Shown: in pieces, positions 21,516 to 34,500 of the stretch | Position numbering within the stretch: the stretch's first letter is position 1 | Layout of the letters: the number at the start of each line of letters is the position of its first letter | Source of the DNA: Rhyzopertha dominica | Lineage: Eukaryota > Arthropoda > Insecta > Coleoptera > Bostrichidae | Length of the DNA: 64,000 nucleotides | Direction: 5' to 3' | Assembly: GCA_025024175.1 (NCBI GenBank) | Contig: QCXZ01000064.1 | Coordinates: 62,641,325 to 62,705,324 of the forward strand | Translations under genes and position numbers: made by a program | Notes under the pieces: model-generated | The model's database searches: none | What the model saw: the letters and a program-made list of their open reading frames with translations, nothing else | What the model was told of the DNA's origin: nothing

Positions 21516-22505
21516 GCAACAACTTTTTTAAAGATTTTCTAACGATCATAATTTCTGCGACATTAAAATTCATAAGTAATCACAATAAAAAGTAAAAGTC
21601 TGCTTTAAATTTTGACAAGAAAGAAAAGAATCAAAATATATTTGAATACGAATTGGTGATATGGTGTTATGAACATACACAACATAAGCGATTCGATAAA
21701 AGTGGCTCTTCTGTACCATTATTTGATTAACACACAGAAGGATTCTAAAAAATCACTTTATTCTTGTTTTTGACAGACAAAAACCTGCCCATTCTTATGT
21801 CACTTTTTGGGAACTGAGTGTACAAAGGTTATTTTGAATTACCCACTAATTTTTTACACTTCACTGCACTTCTCTAAACGTAAATTTTGTTAAACTAAGG
21901 CTAGTAGTGTTAAAGAAATACTGAATCCTCCCAAGCAAAATCTTTACGTCTCTTTTAGGCCCATCCATGCAATTCTGCTGGTAACTGCGACCTTCTTAAA
22001 AACATCTGATTCCTTTTTGACGGACCGATCACGATGTTCACCTTTGTACAACGCCGCCACGACCGTCTGCATACTTATCACCTGGCAAGATCGAGAGCTG
22101 CTATTATTCGTGTTATCGTGCCCGCTTTTCACCCACATAACAGCGGTGTTGTTCTTTTGTTTCTATCGCAATATGCATCGAGGTTGTTGCGAGATGCAAC
22201 TAGGTGTAATCGTCCTACACTTTCAAGTGAACAGCTGTTTAATGGGGAACAAAACAAACAACCAAAAATTGGACACTTTCATTCGGTTTACAGCAGGAAG
22301 AAAAGTAAGGTTTGATTTGAACTAAAATTGTAAAGAAAATAGTATTATTGTGTAACAATGGGAAAAAAGTAATATTTTTAAGCCTCATTTGGTAATGTTC
22401 GCTAGCTTAAAAAATGTTTTCGGCGAATTCAACATGCTACTTTTTCTATGGTCCCACAATTCAATCAAAGCTTTTTCGTGCCACATTCGATTATCTTGGG
22501 ATCAG
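21516..22505. other. Intergenic stretch with chance ORFs
   Basis: Overlapping ORFs on both strands at 21944-22325 show no family resemblance. The block at 22000-22200 is GC-richer than its flanks and might be a conserved non-coding element. Confidence 0.4.
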
Positions 22506-22509
22506 GCTC

Positions 22510-22790
22510 TGTATATAAAACTCTTTACGGGGATAATGAGCAGAGAGATTTTTCAACTGTGAACAAATGGAACAATTTGTACAAGGTACGATTCCATTAG
22601 AAATTGTTGCACAGAATTAGATTTGGATGGAAATTTATGCATCGAGGAACAAATCGTTCCATCTAGTGAACACTTCTCAATAAAGCAATATGTGAAAGGT
22701 AAACCAGCTCTATAGGGTGTCAAGGGCACAAGCTGTACTTTGACAATTACTCTCGTCGTTTCAACTTTTGCAAGCATAAAAAAATAAATG
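22510..22790 (+). pseudogene. piggyBac-like transposase remnant
   Basis: Plus-strand frames give KTLYGDNEQRDF, then NKWNNLYKVR. After a frameshift they give CTELDLDGNLCIEEQIVPSS, then FSIKQYVKGKPAL. This follows the piggyBac order 'LYKVRPLID...NLCIDEQIVPFKG...QYIKGKPHKWG', with the second conserved catalytic aspartate of 'CIDEQ' changed to Glu (CIEEQ). Only this central fragment remains. The minus-strand ORF over the same bases is a shadow. Confidence 0.65.
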
Positions 22791-22794
22791 CTGG

Positions 22795-23215
22795 TGGGAC
22801 AGTAAGAATGAATAGATTTAACAAACCTTCTCTACTGGACGATAAAAAAAATCAGAGGTTTGCTCTGCTTGATTTATTATCCCGGGTAGAGTATTTCCAA
22901 TCAGAATTCATAAATGAAAATGAAAGCAAGATTTTTGGCAACTAAATATTGATAAAATTAGTGGGTAATTTTCGGTTCTAGCAAATACTTTACTGTTCTA
23001 GCGGAGGAAAATCAAGTTTTCACTAAGAATATGCAGTGGTGAAAACTCTCTTTTCATATAACATCGGAGAAAATAGTAAAAGCTTGAGTGTTTAATGTTC
23101 AATCGATTTCAATTACAGTACTCACAATATCATTTGAACCACGTACCATAAACAGCGAATAAAATGTAGCAATCTGCAGCAGGTGCATAATTTCTTCTAA
23201 ATAACCGTTTCCCCT
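22795..23215. other. Intergenic stretch, nothing recognised
   Basis: No feature was recognised. Confidence 0.4.
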
Positions 23216-23216
23216 T

Positions 23217-23423
23217 TTGNGATCGAGTTGTATGTACCTGCCTTTCATCGCTCAAATCAAAAGAGCCACGCCGTTGAATCGTAGAACGGTGGCACGTGGG
23301 TGCAATGCCCTTTGGAAAGCGTCGAGACGCATGGCGTCCGTTTGTGGGTCAATCGATGTGCGTGATGCACTTGATAACAGTGAAACAGTTTTTGGATTAA
23401 CTGATGGCGCTGTGCCTGCATAA
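23217..23423. other. GC-richer block open on both strands, function unknown
   Basis: The plus strand holds a 68-codon ORF. The minus strand is open over nearly the same length and reads RTSIDPQTDAMRLDAFQRAL, then HPRATVLRFNGVALL. I do not recognise either. It may be part of an unknown transposon, as it sits just before a Penelope-like fragment. Confidence 0.3.
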
Positions 23424-23486
23424 TCATGTAAATTTTATGTTAATATTCTCATCGCAAAATGACGAAAAATGAAATATATTGATTTT

Positions 23487-23625
23487 AATATAAATGCACG
23501 CACCCCCACACCTGATGTGACATCTGGGGAAATTAAAGTTCTTAAAAATTTGAATACAGATAAGTCCTTTATAGTTACTAGAGCAGATAAAGGTTCAGAC
23601 ATAGTAATTTTATACCTTTACTGGT
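23487..23625 (+). pseudogene. PLE-B N-terminal fragment
   Basis: Reads NARTPTPDVTSGEIKVLKNL, then NTDKSFIVTRADKGSDIVIL, the pre-RT segment of Penelope-like proteins. A near-identical segment occurs at 47690-47787. It is cut off shortly afterwards. Confidence 0.65.
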
Positions 23626-23639
23626 AATATACAATAATT

Positions 23640-24320
23640 TTCCACTTTACATTATAACATGTATTAAAGGTGTATTATCGTGACGATTCTTTGATTTTTG
23701 AAGCCTTGCATACATCGCATTAAAGTGTGTTTTTAAAGCTAATCACATGTTTTTTACAAACAGCTCATTAATTCCACATCCAACGGATGGAAAGTATTGT
23801 ATCGCGAAAAAAATTTTCAAAATTTTTTATTGCTCATTCGCTTTAAAATGGTCGAAAACCCAAAAAAATCTTATCTGTGTATCTGTATGTCTGTGGCATT
23901 GTTTGTGGACGCAATAACTTTCCAAAGACTTAATATATGAACTTGAAATTTGGCAAACGTATAAATCTCACCTACCCAAAGCGACCTATTGTTTGTAGGG
24001 TAAGTAGGGTATCAAGAAGGGGGCGAAATTGGGAGGTAACTACCCTTTTTGCAAATTTTTATTTTTTTTCGTTTTAGTATGTGATTAGTAGTATAACTGC
24101 GAGTATTATTAGTTCTTATAAATTTTCGATACAGCAAACTGTTCAGAAGATATAAGCAAAAAAGCGTCACTTAAAGAAAACGGTTTTTCCTAAATATCTC
24201 CGAATATATTTAATATATTCAAAAAATGAAAATGCCATCAGATAGCAAATAAAATTCTCACAAAAAGTGTCTTAGAAAATTTATCCAAACTTTGAAGAGG
24301 TATAGCGATCAACAGTTTCC
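23640..24320. other. AT-rich spacer within PLE-B debris
   Basis: No coding similarity. It separates the PLE-B N-terminal fragment from its RT fragment, so it may be an insertion of unknown type. Confidence 0.35.
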
Positions 24321-24329
24321 AATTTATGT

Positions 24330-25050
24330 ATAATACATGTATGTAGATGATACTTTTCTTACAGACTTAGATAGGTTTCTAAGTCATATGAATAGTCAAG
24401 ATCCTGACATAAAATTTACTATGGAATTAGAAAGCAATGGTAGTTAACCTTTCTCGGATATCAAAATTTAAGAGTTACAGAAAACCAACACACACTGTCA
24501 GATATTTACATGCCACATCTCACCACCCTCCTGCTCAAAAGAATAGTCTTATGAGGACGTTANTTGTTAAGAGCACAAAAAATCTAAGACGAGTGTTCTT
24601 TACAATCATATCAAATCAGCGCTAGTGAGAAATGGTTACAGCAATAAGAATCTTTGGTCAAGTTTTTATAAAGCTACTCGTCCAAATTAAGTATATTCTC
24701 AGCCAGGACAAAGTAATGTTGAGTTTGCCTTATGTACAAGGCCTTTCGAAAAAATCAAAGAGGATATTTAGAAAGCACATTTAGAAAGTGAACGTGTTTA
24801 CAAAATTACTTGTTCTTGCGGCATGTGTTACATTACATAGGTCAAACTAAAAAAAAGAAGGTACACGTTTTAAAGAATACATACGTGCTACTACGCTGCA
24901 ACAGATAGATAAATCTTCCATGGCTGAACACTCATATTTGACTAAACACATGATTGACTTTCATAAACAAAAAAATTACTTAGAGAAAAAGAAATCTATA
25001 GAAATTTCTAGGAATACTAATAATTTAATTGGGGATTCCTGAAATGTGCA
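24330..25050 (+). pseudogene. PLE-B Penelope-like element, RT and GIY-YIG fragment
   Basis: Contains YVDDTF near 24340, then LDRFLSHMNSQDPDIKF and TMELESNGS followed by a stop in place of Leu. A GIY-YIG block follows near 24790-24880 (VYKITCSCGMCYI). Several frameshifts and one N are present. It is the same family as 14385-15310. Confidence 0.75.
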
Positions 25051-25054
25051 ATTA

Positions 25055-25510
25055 CTAAAAAGCCTGTACTTGTATAAGAAATGCATGTTAATAAACTAAA
25101 AAAAAAATTGAATACAAGGACTTGAACAAGCATTAGGATATGATTTAGAATAAGTAATTATCGTACATTGGCAGGAGGAATACTTGAATTAATAACTGGT
25201 ATTACTAAGGCTAGTTTCAAAACGCAACAGTTGTAATCCTTTCTAGAAAACCATCCGTTCTTATCCAACCAGTTATGTCAATTACCGCGCAGCATCTGCC
25301 GTTCGACTACAGAAAAAAAACTACAAAACGTTTCCTCTAGGTCTCGGATAAACCGTTCTTTCCAAACAAACGATTTTTCTTCCGGCCGCAGAGAAATAAA
25401 CCGTATCGTTGACGGATCGAAAGCGCTTTTCCACAAAAGGAGCAATGAACTTCCGAAAGCGTGAAGTAGGCATTCGATATGGGCGACGCCGGAATAAAAA
25501 ATTAATAAGA
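25055..25510. other. mim intron 3 start region, nothing else recognised
   Basis: Short ORFs here overlap mim exon 3 on the wrong strand or frame and are not genes. Confidence 0.4.
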
Positions 25511-25518
25511 TCGCTTAC

Positions 25519-25592
25519 CCCTGGCATTGGTGGCGGCGTCGGCGATCTTTTGGAAGGCGTCCAAGTAGGCTGTGACGGCCTGGATGGCTGCC
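25519..25592 (-). CDS. mim: mim exon 3
   Basis: The acceptor tttttttcag precedes 25592 and the donor gtaagcg begins at 25518. It encodes AAIQAVTAYLDAFQKIADAA and TNAR, then one base of a Gly codon. It corresponds to the second helix region of the I-BAR dimer. Confidence 0.85.
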
Positions 25593-28500
25593 CTGAAAAA
25601 AAATATAGGCTGTAATCCGACGAATTTTATTCGGAACAGGAAGAATATGAGAAGTGGGCGTTTGTATGGTTTGAATATCATCCGGCGGGCTATAAATAAA
25701 GTTTCAGCATTAATAGTAGATTATTTTACAAGTAAAGAAAACCCACTTTTCTTACGCGTGAGACACTGTTTTTTTTGTGTATTTCGCGAAATTTACGGTA
25801 ATTTGAAAAATAAATTGTTTTTCCTGTTCTCAAAGTCATCTGTGTCAAGTTTATGTAGACTTGTCGACATAGAACAAAACATTACAGAAGTAAATAAACA
25901 ATTTGTGATGCAGCTTTCCTACAAACTGCAAAATGAAACAAACAAATGAAATTAAAGTCGAAATTTTGGAATAAGTATCAGAAGCAGAGTCAAGTTTGCT
26001 AGAGTATCAAGCAACGATCTATGAGACTGACTCATGCAGAAGGTTTTTACAACCTTATGGTCGGCCGTCCTAAACGATTGGGATCAGTGGCACGCTTCAA
26101 AGTACCTAAATGGGCCGTATTCAAAAAATTCTTGTTGGCTAAAATTTTAACTTTTCCACTATAAATTTTCGAAATTTGTTAGTTGTGATAATTTAGCACT
26201 CAATAAAACATAGAAGCTTTTGTAACAAATTTTTTTCAATGCAGACCTGATGCTAACTGGCGCTACCAGCGATCTATTTTTATGTGATACTTTATTGGGT
26301 TTAAATTTTCCGATGTATAAAATAAAAGCCTTTGCATGTCATAACGAATTTATACAAATTTAATATAAAAAACATACAAATTAGTAAGTAGAAAATTATT
26401 AACATTTGTTAGAAAAAATGTGCACAATAAAATTTATACACTTTATCGATTATGTTCATTACAGCTTGTTAATAAGTACATTTCAAGAGCCACAAACTAA
26501 AAAAAAATTACGCACTATCACTTTCACTGCTAAAATCACGATTAACTTCTATTATTAATTCCTGTACATGATTCGCTCTGTACCGATTTTCAATGTCCAG
26601 TGCATGTCGCACTGAATTTCTCCATGCATCGACACTTGTTATATCAGCTTCGTGTCTGATTTTTAGCAGCATTTCATTGCTCGTCGAATTCTTTCTTTCA
26701 ACTGCCCCCATATCATTTCAATGGGGTTGAAAATGCAATGATATGGGGGTAATCGTAGAATAGTGTGTCCACATTCATCCTAATAAATGAATGAAAAAAG
26801 GTGTTGCTAACAAGAAAAGCGTTGCTAAGAAGTAAAACCCCACTTTTTTTTAACTATTTTGTGTTATTATCGAAAAGCTACAACTGACAAAAGAAATATG
26901 GAAATAAAACTTTTTTTAGAACTGTGCTCGATGTAATTTAAAATGACATCTCTGACAAACAGACTAGATCGGCTTCAAACGAAAGGTTTATAATGCAGGA
27001 TGGTTTAATACACTATTTTTTAAAACAAATCGACTGTTCGTTTCACAGAACAAGTGATATCATTTTCCCATACAGCCTACAGCGTGCTACAAAACATAAC
27101 TTACATTTCTCATGTGTATTACGGAGCACCATTTGTTCCTGAATAGGTCCATACCAGTCACTAACACTCAAAAGTCAATTTCGAAAACGCAATTTGAAAA
27201 ACACCCCGAAACTAACCGCAATGCACGCTTATCACGACGGCTTTAACAATACTGACGGCGTAATAATACAAGCTAACTCTTTTTGTCCATGGCCCCACAA
27301 AAAACACCAATCATTTCCCGACACTGGTCGCCCACAAAAAACTACGTAACGTCGTAAAAAGTTGTTAGAAAAAGGTAAACATACCTGAGCACTCGATTTT
27401 AGCACGTTAATTTGAATTTAAAATCAAGGTCTTGANATGTGTACATATAGATATGCGTTTTACCCATTTGAGCGGTTAGTGTATACGAGCGTGATCGAAA
27501 AAGTCGTGATTCCAAGATTAAGTACAATGCATAGTTATTTTCATCTTTTCTACATTCGAAAGCAATGTTTTTAATTGTATATAGGATCTTGCGATAAAGA
27601 TTTGTAAGTGTACTGTTTTCTTATACACAGGAACTCATTCTAGAAAAGCAAAAAACACTCGAGTAAAATTAGAGAACTCCAAAGGTGTAAAGTCAAGTGA
27701 ATACGCAGGGACCTACTATATCCTGTTCCTCTTTCGTCTATGTAAGCGTTATGATAAGGCACTGGCATGTTAAGGTTTTTATTAAACAAAGCATGATATC
27801 AAAGATGATTTTGAATTAAAGTGTAAGTAAAGGTTCGAATTTTACTGCTTAAAATTCGTCCACTGGCGTGCGTTACCCCCAAAAGAAAAATGCAGTAGTC
27901 GATTTCTGATCATATCAAAACTTTTAGCAAATGACAATTCGGATCATTCTAGGTGGCAGTTCAAATCTCATCGAAAATTTAACTTTTGAACTATTTTCGA
28001 AAGGAACAACTTTAAGAGGATCTACAAAATTTCTTTATTAAAACCTGAATCACCTTTGGAAAATGAGCTAAAACTGCGAGCGGCCTAAATAAGGACAATT
28101 TCCGAGCGAACCGTTGTAGCTAGCGACCAACTGAGGCCATTCCGAAATCCAGGAGGTCCAAATCAGTAAGTATACTTGTATTCAGCTGAATCGGAGATGA
28201 AAAAATTTTTTGGGAAATCATGATCGTTTCCCGACTGTTCTTGGACCAAACATCTTTGTCATTTGCATGTTCATCAAAAATACAGTTCAATTATACTTAC
28301 TTCAACGACGAGTGCAGCTTGGCCGCCTTGGCAATGAGATCTTCCCAGAGGGGCATTCCGTTCTGCAAAAAACGAAACGGTCCAATTAACAAACGAACAA
28401 CTAAAGCATAAACATAACAGTGTTGTGCAACTATCTCTAATTGTCGCCGAGAGCGAATCGCGAATTCCAGTAGGTCTTTTATAAACTGGCGCATCGATCA

Positions 28501-31500
28501 TCGATGTGCGTGCAGAATTTTCGACGATTAATGCTGGATACACAAATACGTAACACATGTTACGTAATCTCATGTAAATCATTGACCCTGATCTTTTAAA
28601 TGCAGAAGAGAAAGTATCTTACGTTTAGTGTGGCTATTCTCGATGAGATGGCAAATGAAGCATGTCGACAAACAATCGAATGTCAATGTTTGCAATAAGA
28701 AAAAAAAAGTGTAAGGGAAATCACGGTTGGTTTCCATTAACAAAAAAATACTGCCTTCTAAGTGTGTGTGTGGGCTTCCTGCTTTTAATGGTCACGCAAG
28801 GCTGGCTTCCTTTCATGTTTGCTTTTTCGACAATTTAAGAAGAAAGTTTAGTTTTTATGCGACTAAGTTTGAACTAAAAGAATGTTAACGTACATGTACA
28901 CAGTTTTTTCGTGAGTTCGTTTAACATAATATACACGACACAAAAATGCTTTCACATATGATTGAAAACTCAAGGAAAAAACTCATATAATTACTCAGAA
29001 CTTGAAAGTATCGCCGAAGTAAAACGATTCGTTGCTTCTTCTAATTACTATAGAAAATGTATTCAACATTTTATAGAAATAGTATTCCTAAGTGCCTTTA
29101 CTCGCCCAGGTGCTCAAAAGGGTTCGAACCATGGTCCATGCTATTTTTAATAATCATAAATGGTATTCCTGATATCCTAAATGCAACAGACGACTGAAGA
29201 TTTGTGTAAATATTTTCCCGAATGACTGCACTTGACTGAAAAAGAGCGGATTCTAACTGTATCTCGTTATGGTATTCCATTCTTTTTTTTTTATAGTGTA
29301 AGAGACTATTTTACCACGTCTCTCTGAAATTAGGGACTTGTAAAGTTCGATAACTTCTTTAATAAAACATGTCCTTGCAATGCTTTCTTCAGGATAGTGT
29401 TGATTTATAAGCGAAATCGCTGATTTATCAATTTTATAGGTATACACGGTCATTTATAATTGTTTGAGCATACTGTTAAAATATAAGTAGAGAGCTAACA
29501 CACATAAATGATAGAATGCATGTCGTTTTCATTATTCTTATTTTAGTGTACCCCATTTTTCATCCATTAGGAGCTGTTGCTATACTGACAAAGTGAACGC
29601 AGTTTCTTTTTATGACAATTTCTTATTGTTGAAGTCAAACTTTTGTCGTAACTCTCGAAAGAAGATAAGTATTCAGTATTTCAAATCAGAAGATTTTTTA
29701 ATAATAATTATTAGAACCAACACAAACTGTTCAAATAAAACAAACCCTTCCACAGGTAACAAAATGATAAACTATGAAATTTTTGTGCGCAATGAAATGT
29801 AGAAGCAATCACTGAAAAGAATGACAAAAAAATCTGCAGACGCAGACGGCAGTCCATTACTTAATCTCGATGGCACTTTGCCATGTTGTACACAAGCTAT
29901 TTGTATATCAGTTCCAGTCGTCCTCAATCTCGACTTTGTCAGCAAATTAGCTAGAGAAACCATTAATAATACCTATGTAGCGATAGTTAATGTTTCGCAG
30001 GTAATACTGTTTGTCATACTGACATTTTAACCAAAAGGGAGCTCACTCTATCTTCGTTGGCTCGTATAACCAATTGTGAAGTAAGCAGCTGAGAGAATCG
30101 TTGGTGATTTTTTTTTATCTACAAACCTTCATATATTATAAGTATGCCCTACCGAATTACACATGAGAATTGTTTGTGTTTTAAGATTTGAAGCAATTGA
30201 AATCATTTTATACTTTTCCCATTTTAATAAGGAAATAAATTTTGTTCAATCAGGACGACGCTCCTGTACACAAGCCATATTGCAATGAATGCTATTCACG
30301 ACGCAGGATTTGAATTGCACAAACACCCTGCGTATTCACTAGACCTAGCTCCCAGCGATTACTCCTTATTTCTGAAATTGAAAGAATATTTACGTGGGCC
30401 AGATATGACGATGATTATCAAATGATGACAGCAGTAAACGACTGGTTGGAGGACCAACCACAAGAATTATTTTGTAGAGGAATCAGAGCATTGGAACATC
30501 GTTGGACCAAATGCATCGAAGTTCAAGGAGACCATGTCGAAAAATTAACATAATTATTTTCATGTTTCGTGTCTTTTTATGTCAGGGGAGGTAATTAAAG
30601 ATCTTCCCTCGTATCATTCAAAACAATTTAATAAAAAACCGTTCCAAGCTACTAGAAAACAGTGAATTTTTTTAAAATATTCGTGATAGTGATTTAGAGA
30701 TTATAAGATTATTATCCATTTTAATGTGCGAGTCCGGTTCTGAAGAGATACCTGTTCACTATCTTTGGGAATGATGTATAAACTCAAGTGGTAAGTAATC
30801 CCTCATTATTGGAGTTAAAATCTTTTACTGAGGCCATACAACCTTAGGAAACTGGGAATATTATACTTTGAACCATTAAAAAATCAGGTTTCGGAGATAC
30901 CTCATTCGAAATGGAATAAATTCTTTGAAAACTGTTTTAAGCGCGCACTTTTAAGAACAATAAAAAGTATATTAAAATGCATGTCTATGCTGTGCTGTCT
31001 ACACCTCAACCAACTGCAGATAGTACTATTTCGCTGTCATTACAGCTCATCAGAGTAGTTTAGATCTAGTGTAGACAACACGGCATAGAACTGGTTTTGC
31101 TTATATACCAAAGCAATGGTATGATGAAAGTACTTTAATAATAGTATATTATGTTATGAGGAGATAAAGTGAACTTTTATGTAGCAAGGCTGGAGTTTAA
31201 CTGCCGAGCTTGCGAGGCGGATAGGTCCAGCCGCGCTACATAAAGTCACTTTAGCTCCAAATAACATATGCTATTTTTTTTAAACGTCGACAAAGAATCT
31301 AGCACTAATTAAAAATTTGAGTAATTTTAAATTTGCGTATCGTGCTTCAGTGATTATTTTAGTTTGCTCTGGGAAAGGTTTCTATAGTGACGAAATGTAA
31401 ACAACCAGAAAAATAATTTGATGCGTCACAAAACCTGGCTGCATTTTGTAAGTTTTACCGAATATTCTAAAAATATTTCCCATTGGAACTAATCATTTTG

Positions 31501-34500
31501 CAGATTTCGCCATGTCAGACATCGAATGCACGCCCCCTGAAGTGACTGAGGCCGCTTCAGAAGTTGTAAATAATTTGCTACCGACGAAGTCCAGGAAACT
31601 GTACCACAACAGTTATGAAAAATTCATGCGATGGTGTAGTGAGAAAAATGTAAAGAACTACTCTGAAAACGTGCTGTTGGCATATTTTTCTTATTTGTCA
31701 ACTGAGGTCAAGATGAAGAGTTCGACCATGTGGTCACACTACTCCATGATCAAATCGCTTTTAAATATTAAGCATGGAGTGGATATCGGAAGATTTATGA
31801 AACTACGTGCTTACTTAAAAAAAAACAAAATGAGGGCTATTTCCTAAAAAATCGCAAGTTCTAACAAAGGAAGAAATTGAGCGTTTCTTGTCTGATGCTC
31901 CAGATGAAATTTATTTGGCAATCAAGGTAAGTTATTCTGACAGTATTAATATAGGTAATATTAAAGTAATCCCTTTTTGTAGGTTGTGTTGGTAGTCGGT
32001 GTATCAGGAGCATGTCGCTGTGATGAACTCGTAAATATGAAAATTCAAGACATTGAAGATATGAAGACTTTGTTGCACATCAAAATTCCATATTCTAAAA
32101 CATATAAGAGCCGATCCTTTACAATTGTGAACGAGAAGTTTCTTCAAATCTACAGAAAATATGCTTCTTTGCGTCCAAAAGAGATGAAGGATTCACGATT
32201 CTTTGTAAAATACAGAAACGGAAAATGCCAGAAAGCAGTGATGGGCATTCACAAGATTGGTAGTGTCCCAAAAGAAGTAGCGAAATTTTTGAAATTGCCC
32301 AATCCAAATTTATATACGGGACACTGCTTGAGGCGAACCTCCGCGACACTGCTGGTAGACGGAGGTGCTGATCTAACATGTTTAAAGAGGCATGGCGGAT
32401 GGAAATCTGGTACAGTAGCTGAGGGCTATATTGAAGAGTCTATGGCAAACAAAAACCACACAGCGAGGAAGATATTTTCATCATGTACATCTATTGCCAC
32501 TGCTTCTGACGATGTCAAAAATGTCTCACCTAGTCCAAGCATTGAAATTACCACAACAAACCAGAATGAGACCTATACCATAGAAGCTTCGGCTGGAGAT
32601 ATCCCAAACATGCCTGGCACAAGCAGCGGCTTTAACTTTCAAAACGCTAGTATCAATAATTGTACTTTTAATTTAACTTTTAATAACGTTAATAAAACTT
32701 CATAATTTTAATCAAGTTTCCTTAATATTTGCCGCCGTGGCTGCAAATGATTTTTGCTGCGTATATGCAGCAAAAGTGAGTGTCATTGTTGCTAAGATAT
32801 AATTTGACACTTTGGCTCCTATGCTAGCTGCAGAAAATTGCCACTTTAATAACGTTTGAAAAAAAAAAGTATATTCGTAACTTGTTCCGAAAATAAGCAG
32901 TAACCCACGGTATTAGCGTCCACCTGACTTTATATCTGTCCAAATCAGGACGTCGTCGAAAATGCTTTCATTTCAACCTAAAATGGCCGGAAAACCGTCC
33001 CAAATTTCCCTTTATTGCCTAGGTGGTTTCGACAAACGCCTCGTGATAGATCACTCTGAAAGCTCCATTGTTATCCTGTCCCTTTAATCAGGTCATCACA
33101 TACCGTGATTGGGATGTCGTCCTCAAACAGGAAATTAATCCCCACGGAAGTGCTCAGCGTTCGCTACCCATTTGGTATTGGGTTAGGCCAGTTCTGACTC
33201 CCACTCCGGAGTTTTGTCCGATGTGTACCAGACTTTGTGACCCAGTCTGACCTTCGCTCGTTCATTTGCTGTTATCTGATAGTTGTGCTGTTATTTATGG
33301 CCTTGTTATAGTTTCGAATCTCGTGCAGTTTCTTTCTCTATGTCCTGGTTGCGCTCTAAGTGGAACATTTCCCTACGTTAAGAAAACTTTTATTACACAT
33401 GTTCAGTCTGATTGTATTGACAATGGAACAATGAATCTTTTGGAACCACTGGAAATTATTCATCATGAGTTATAGTTATAAGAAAAGATCTATGAAATCG
33501 ATTTATACAGAAATGTATTGGTACGAGCCCAAACAACTATAGGTTCGGACACTTCATATTTTTGAGAGTAAGTAATTTTTACGATATGTAGAACATATTT
33601 TTCAGATTTATATTACTATCATCAAATACAACTATATACAGGTTTACTCTTTCGAAAATACATGAGTAGAAAAACATATTATGTTTAAGAAATTAGTGCT
33701 TATTCAACACTATAACAAATTCGTTGTCAACTAAATCTTCGGACAGACCACCTTAATATTGAGTTACATCCCCTTTGGCTTTAATTACTGCCTTTATACG
33801 GTCAGACATTGTATTTAACAGATTTTGACAGTCCTCTGCAGTTATAGATTCCCAGATTTCCGAAATTTTTTGTTTCAAACCTTCAATATTTCTTTGGGGA
33901 TCCTTTCTTAGCTATCTTTTCACTATGGCTCAAAGATTCTCTATAAGATTAAGATCCGGGCTACTGGAGGGCCAGTCCAGAACGTTAATAGAGTTGTCTT
34001 GAAACCATTGTTTTGTAATTTTCGCGGTATGCGAAGATGCGCCGTCCTGTTGAAAAGTCCATTCGCCATCATCAACTAAAATTTCTACTGATGGGAGTAA
34101 ATTGGTTCTCAATATATCAATGTATTTTTGGGCGTTCACAGTACCATCTATAAAATGCAAAGATCCAACACCTTTCGAAGACATACATCCCCAGATCATA
34201 ACACTAGCAGGAAACTTAACAGTCCGTTTTAAACAGTCTTTGTGGTAAGTTTCAGATTTGTTACGAATCACTCTCTTTCGCATATCACCGACGCATACAT
34301 CAAATTTTGACTCATCACTAAAATGATGCTGTTCCATTGTCTTTGTTCATAATTTTGTCTTTGTTTTGCCCATTTTAGTCGATTTTATTTCTGGCGAATA
34401 GTCAGCAGTGGTTTTTCTTTTGCCTGTTGAATATTTAATATAATTTTACTTTTTGAGTACAAGAGACTTACCTCTTAAACTTACTTTATAAAATTTATAG

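Noticed and set aside
21944..22325. Three overlapping ORFs of 64-102 codons.
   Set aside because: Mutually overlapping in several frames with no recognisable motif; base composition alone can explain them.
27130..27370. Possible exon of mim or another gene between mim exons 2 and 3.
   Set aside because: No open frame with splice sites that keeps mim phase; exons 2 and 3 already join in phase without it.
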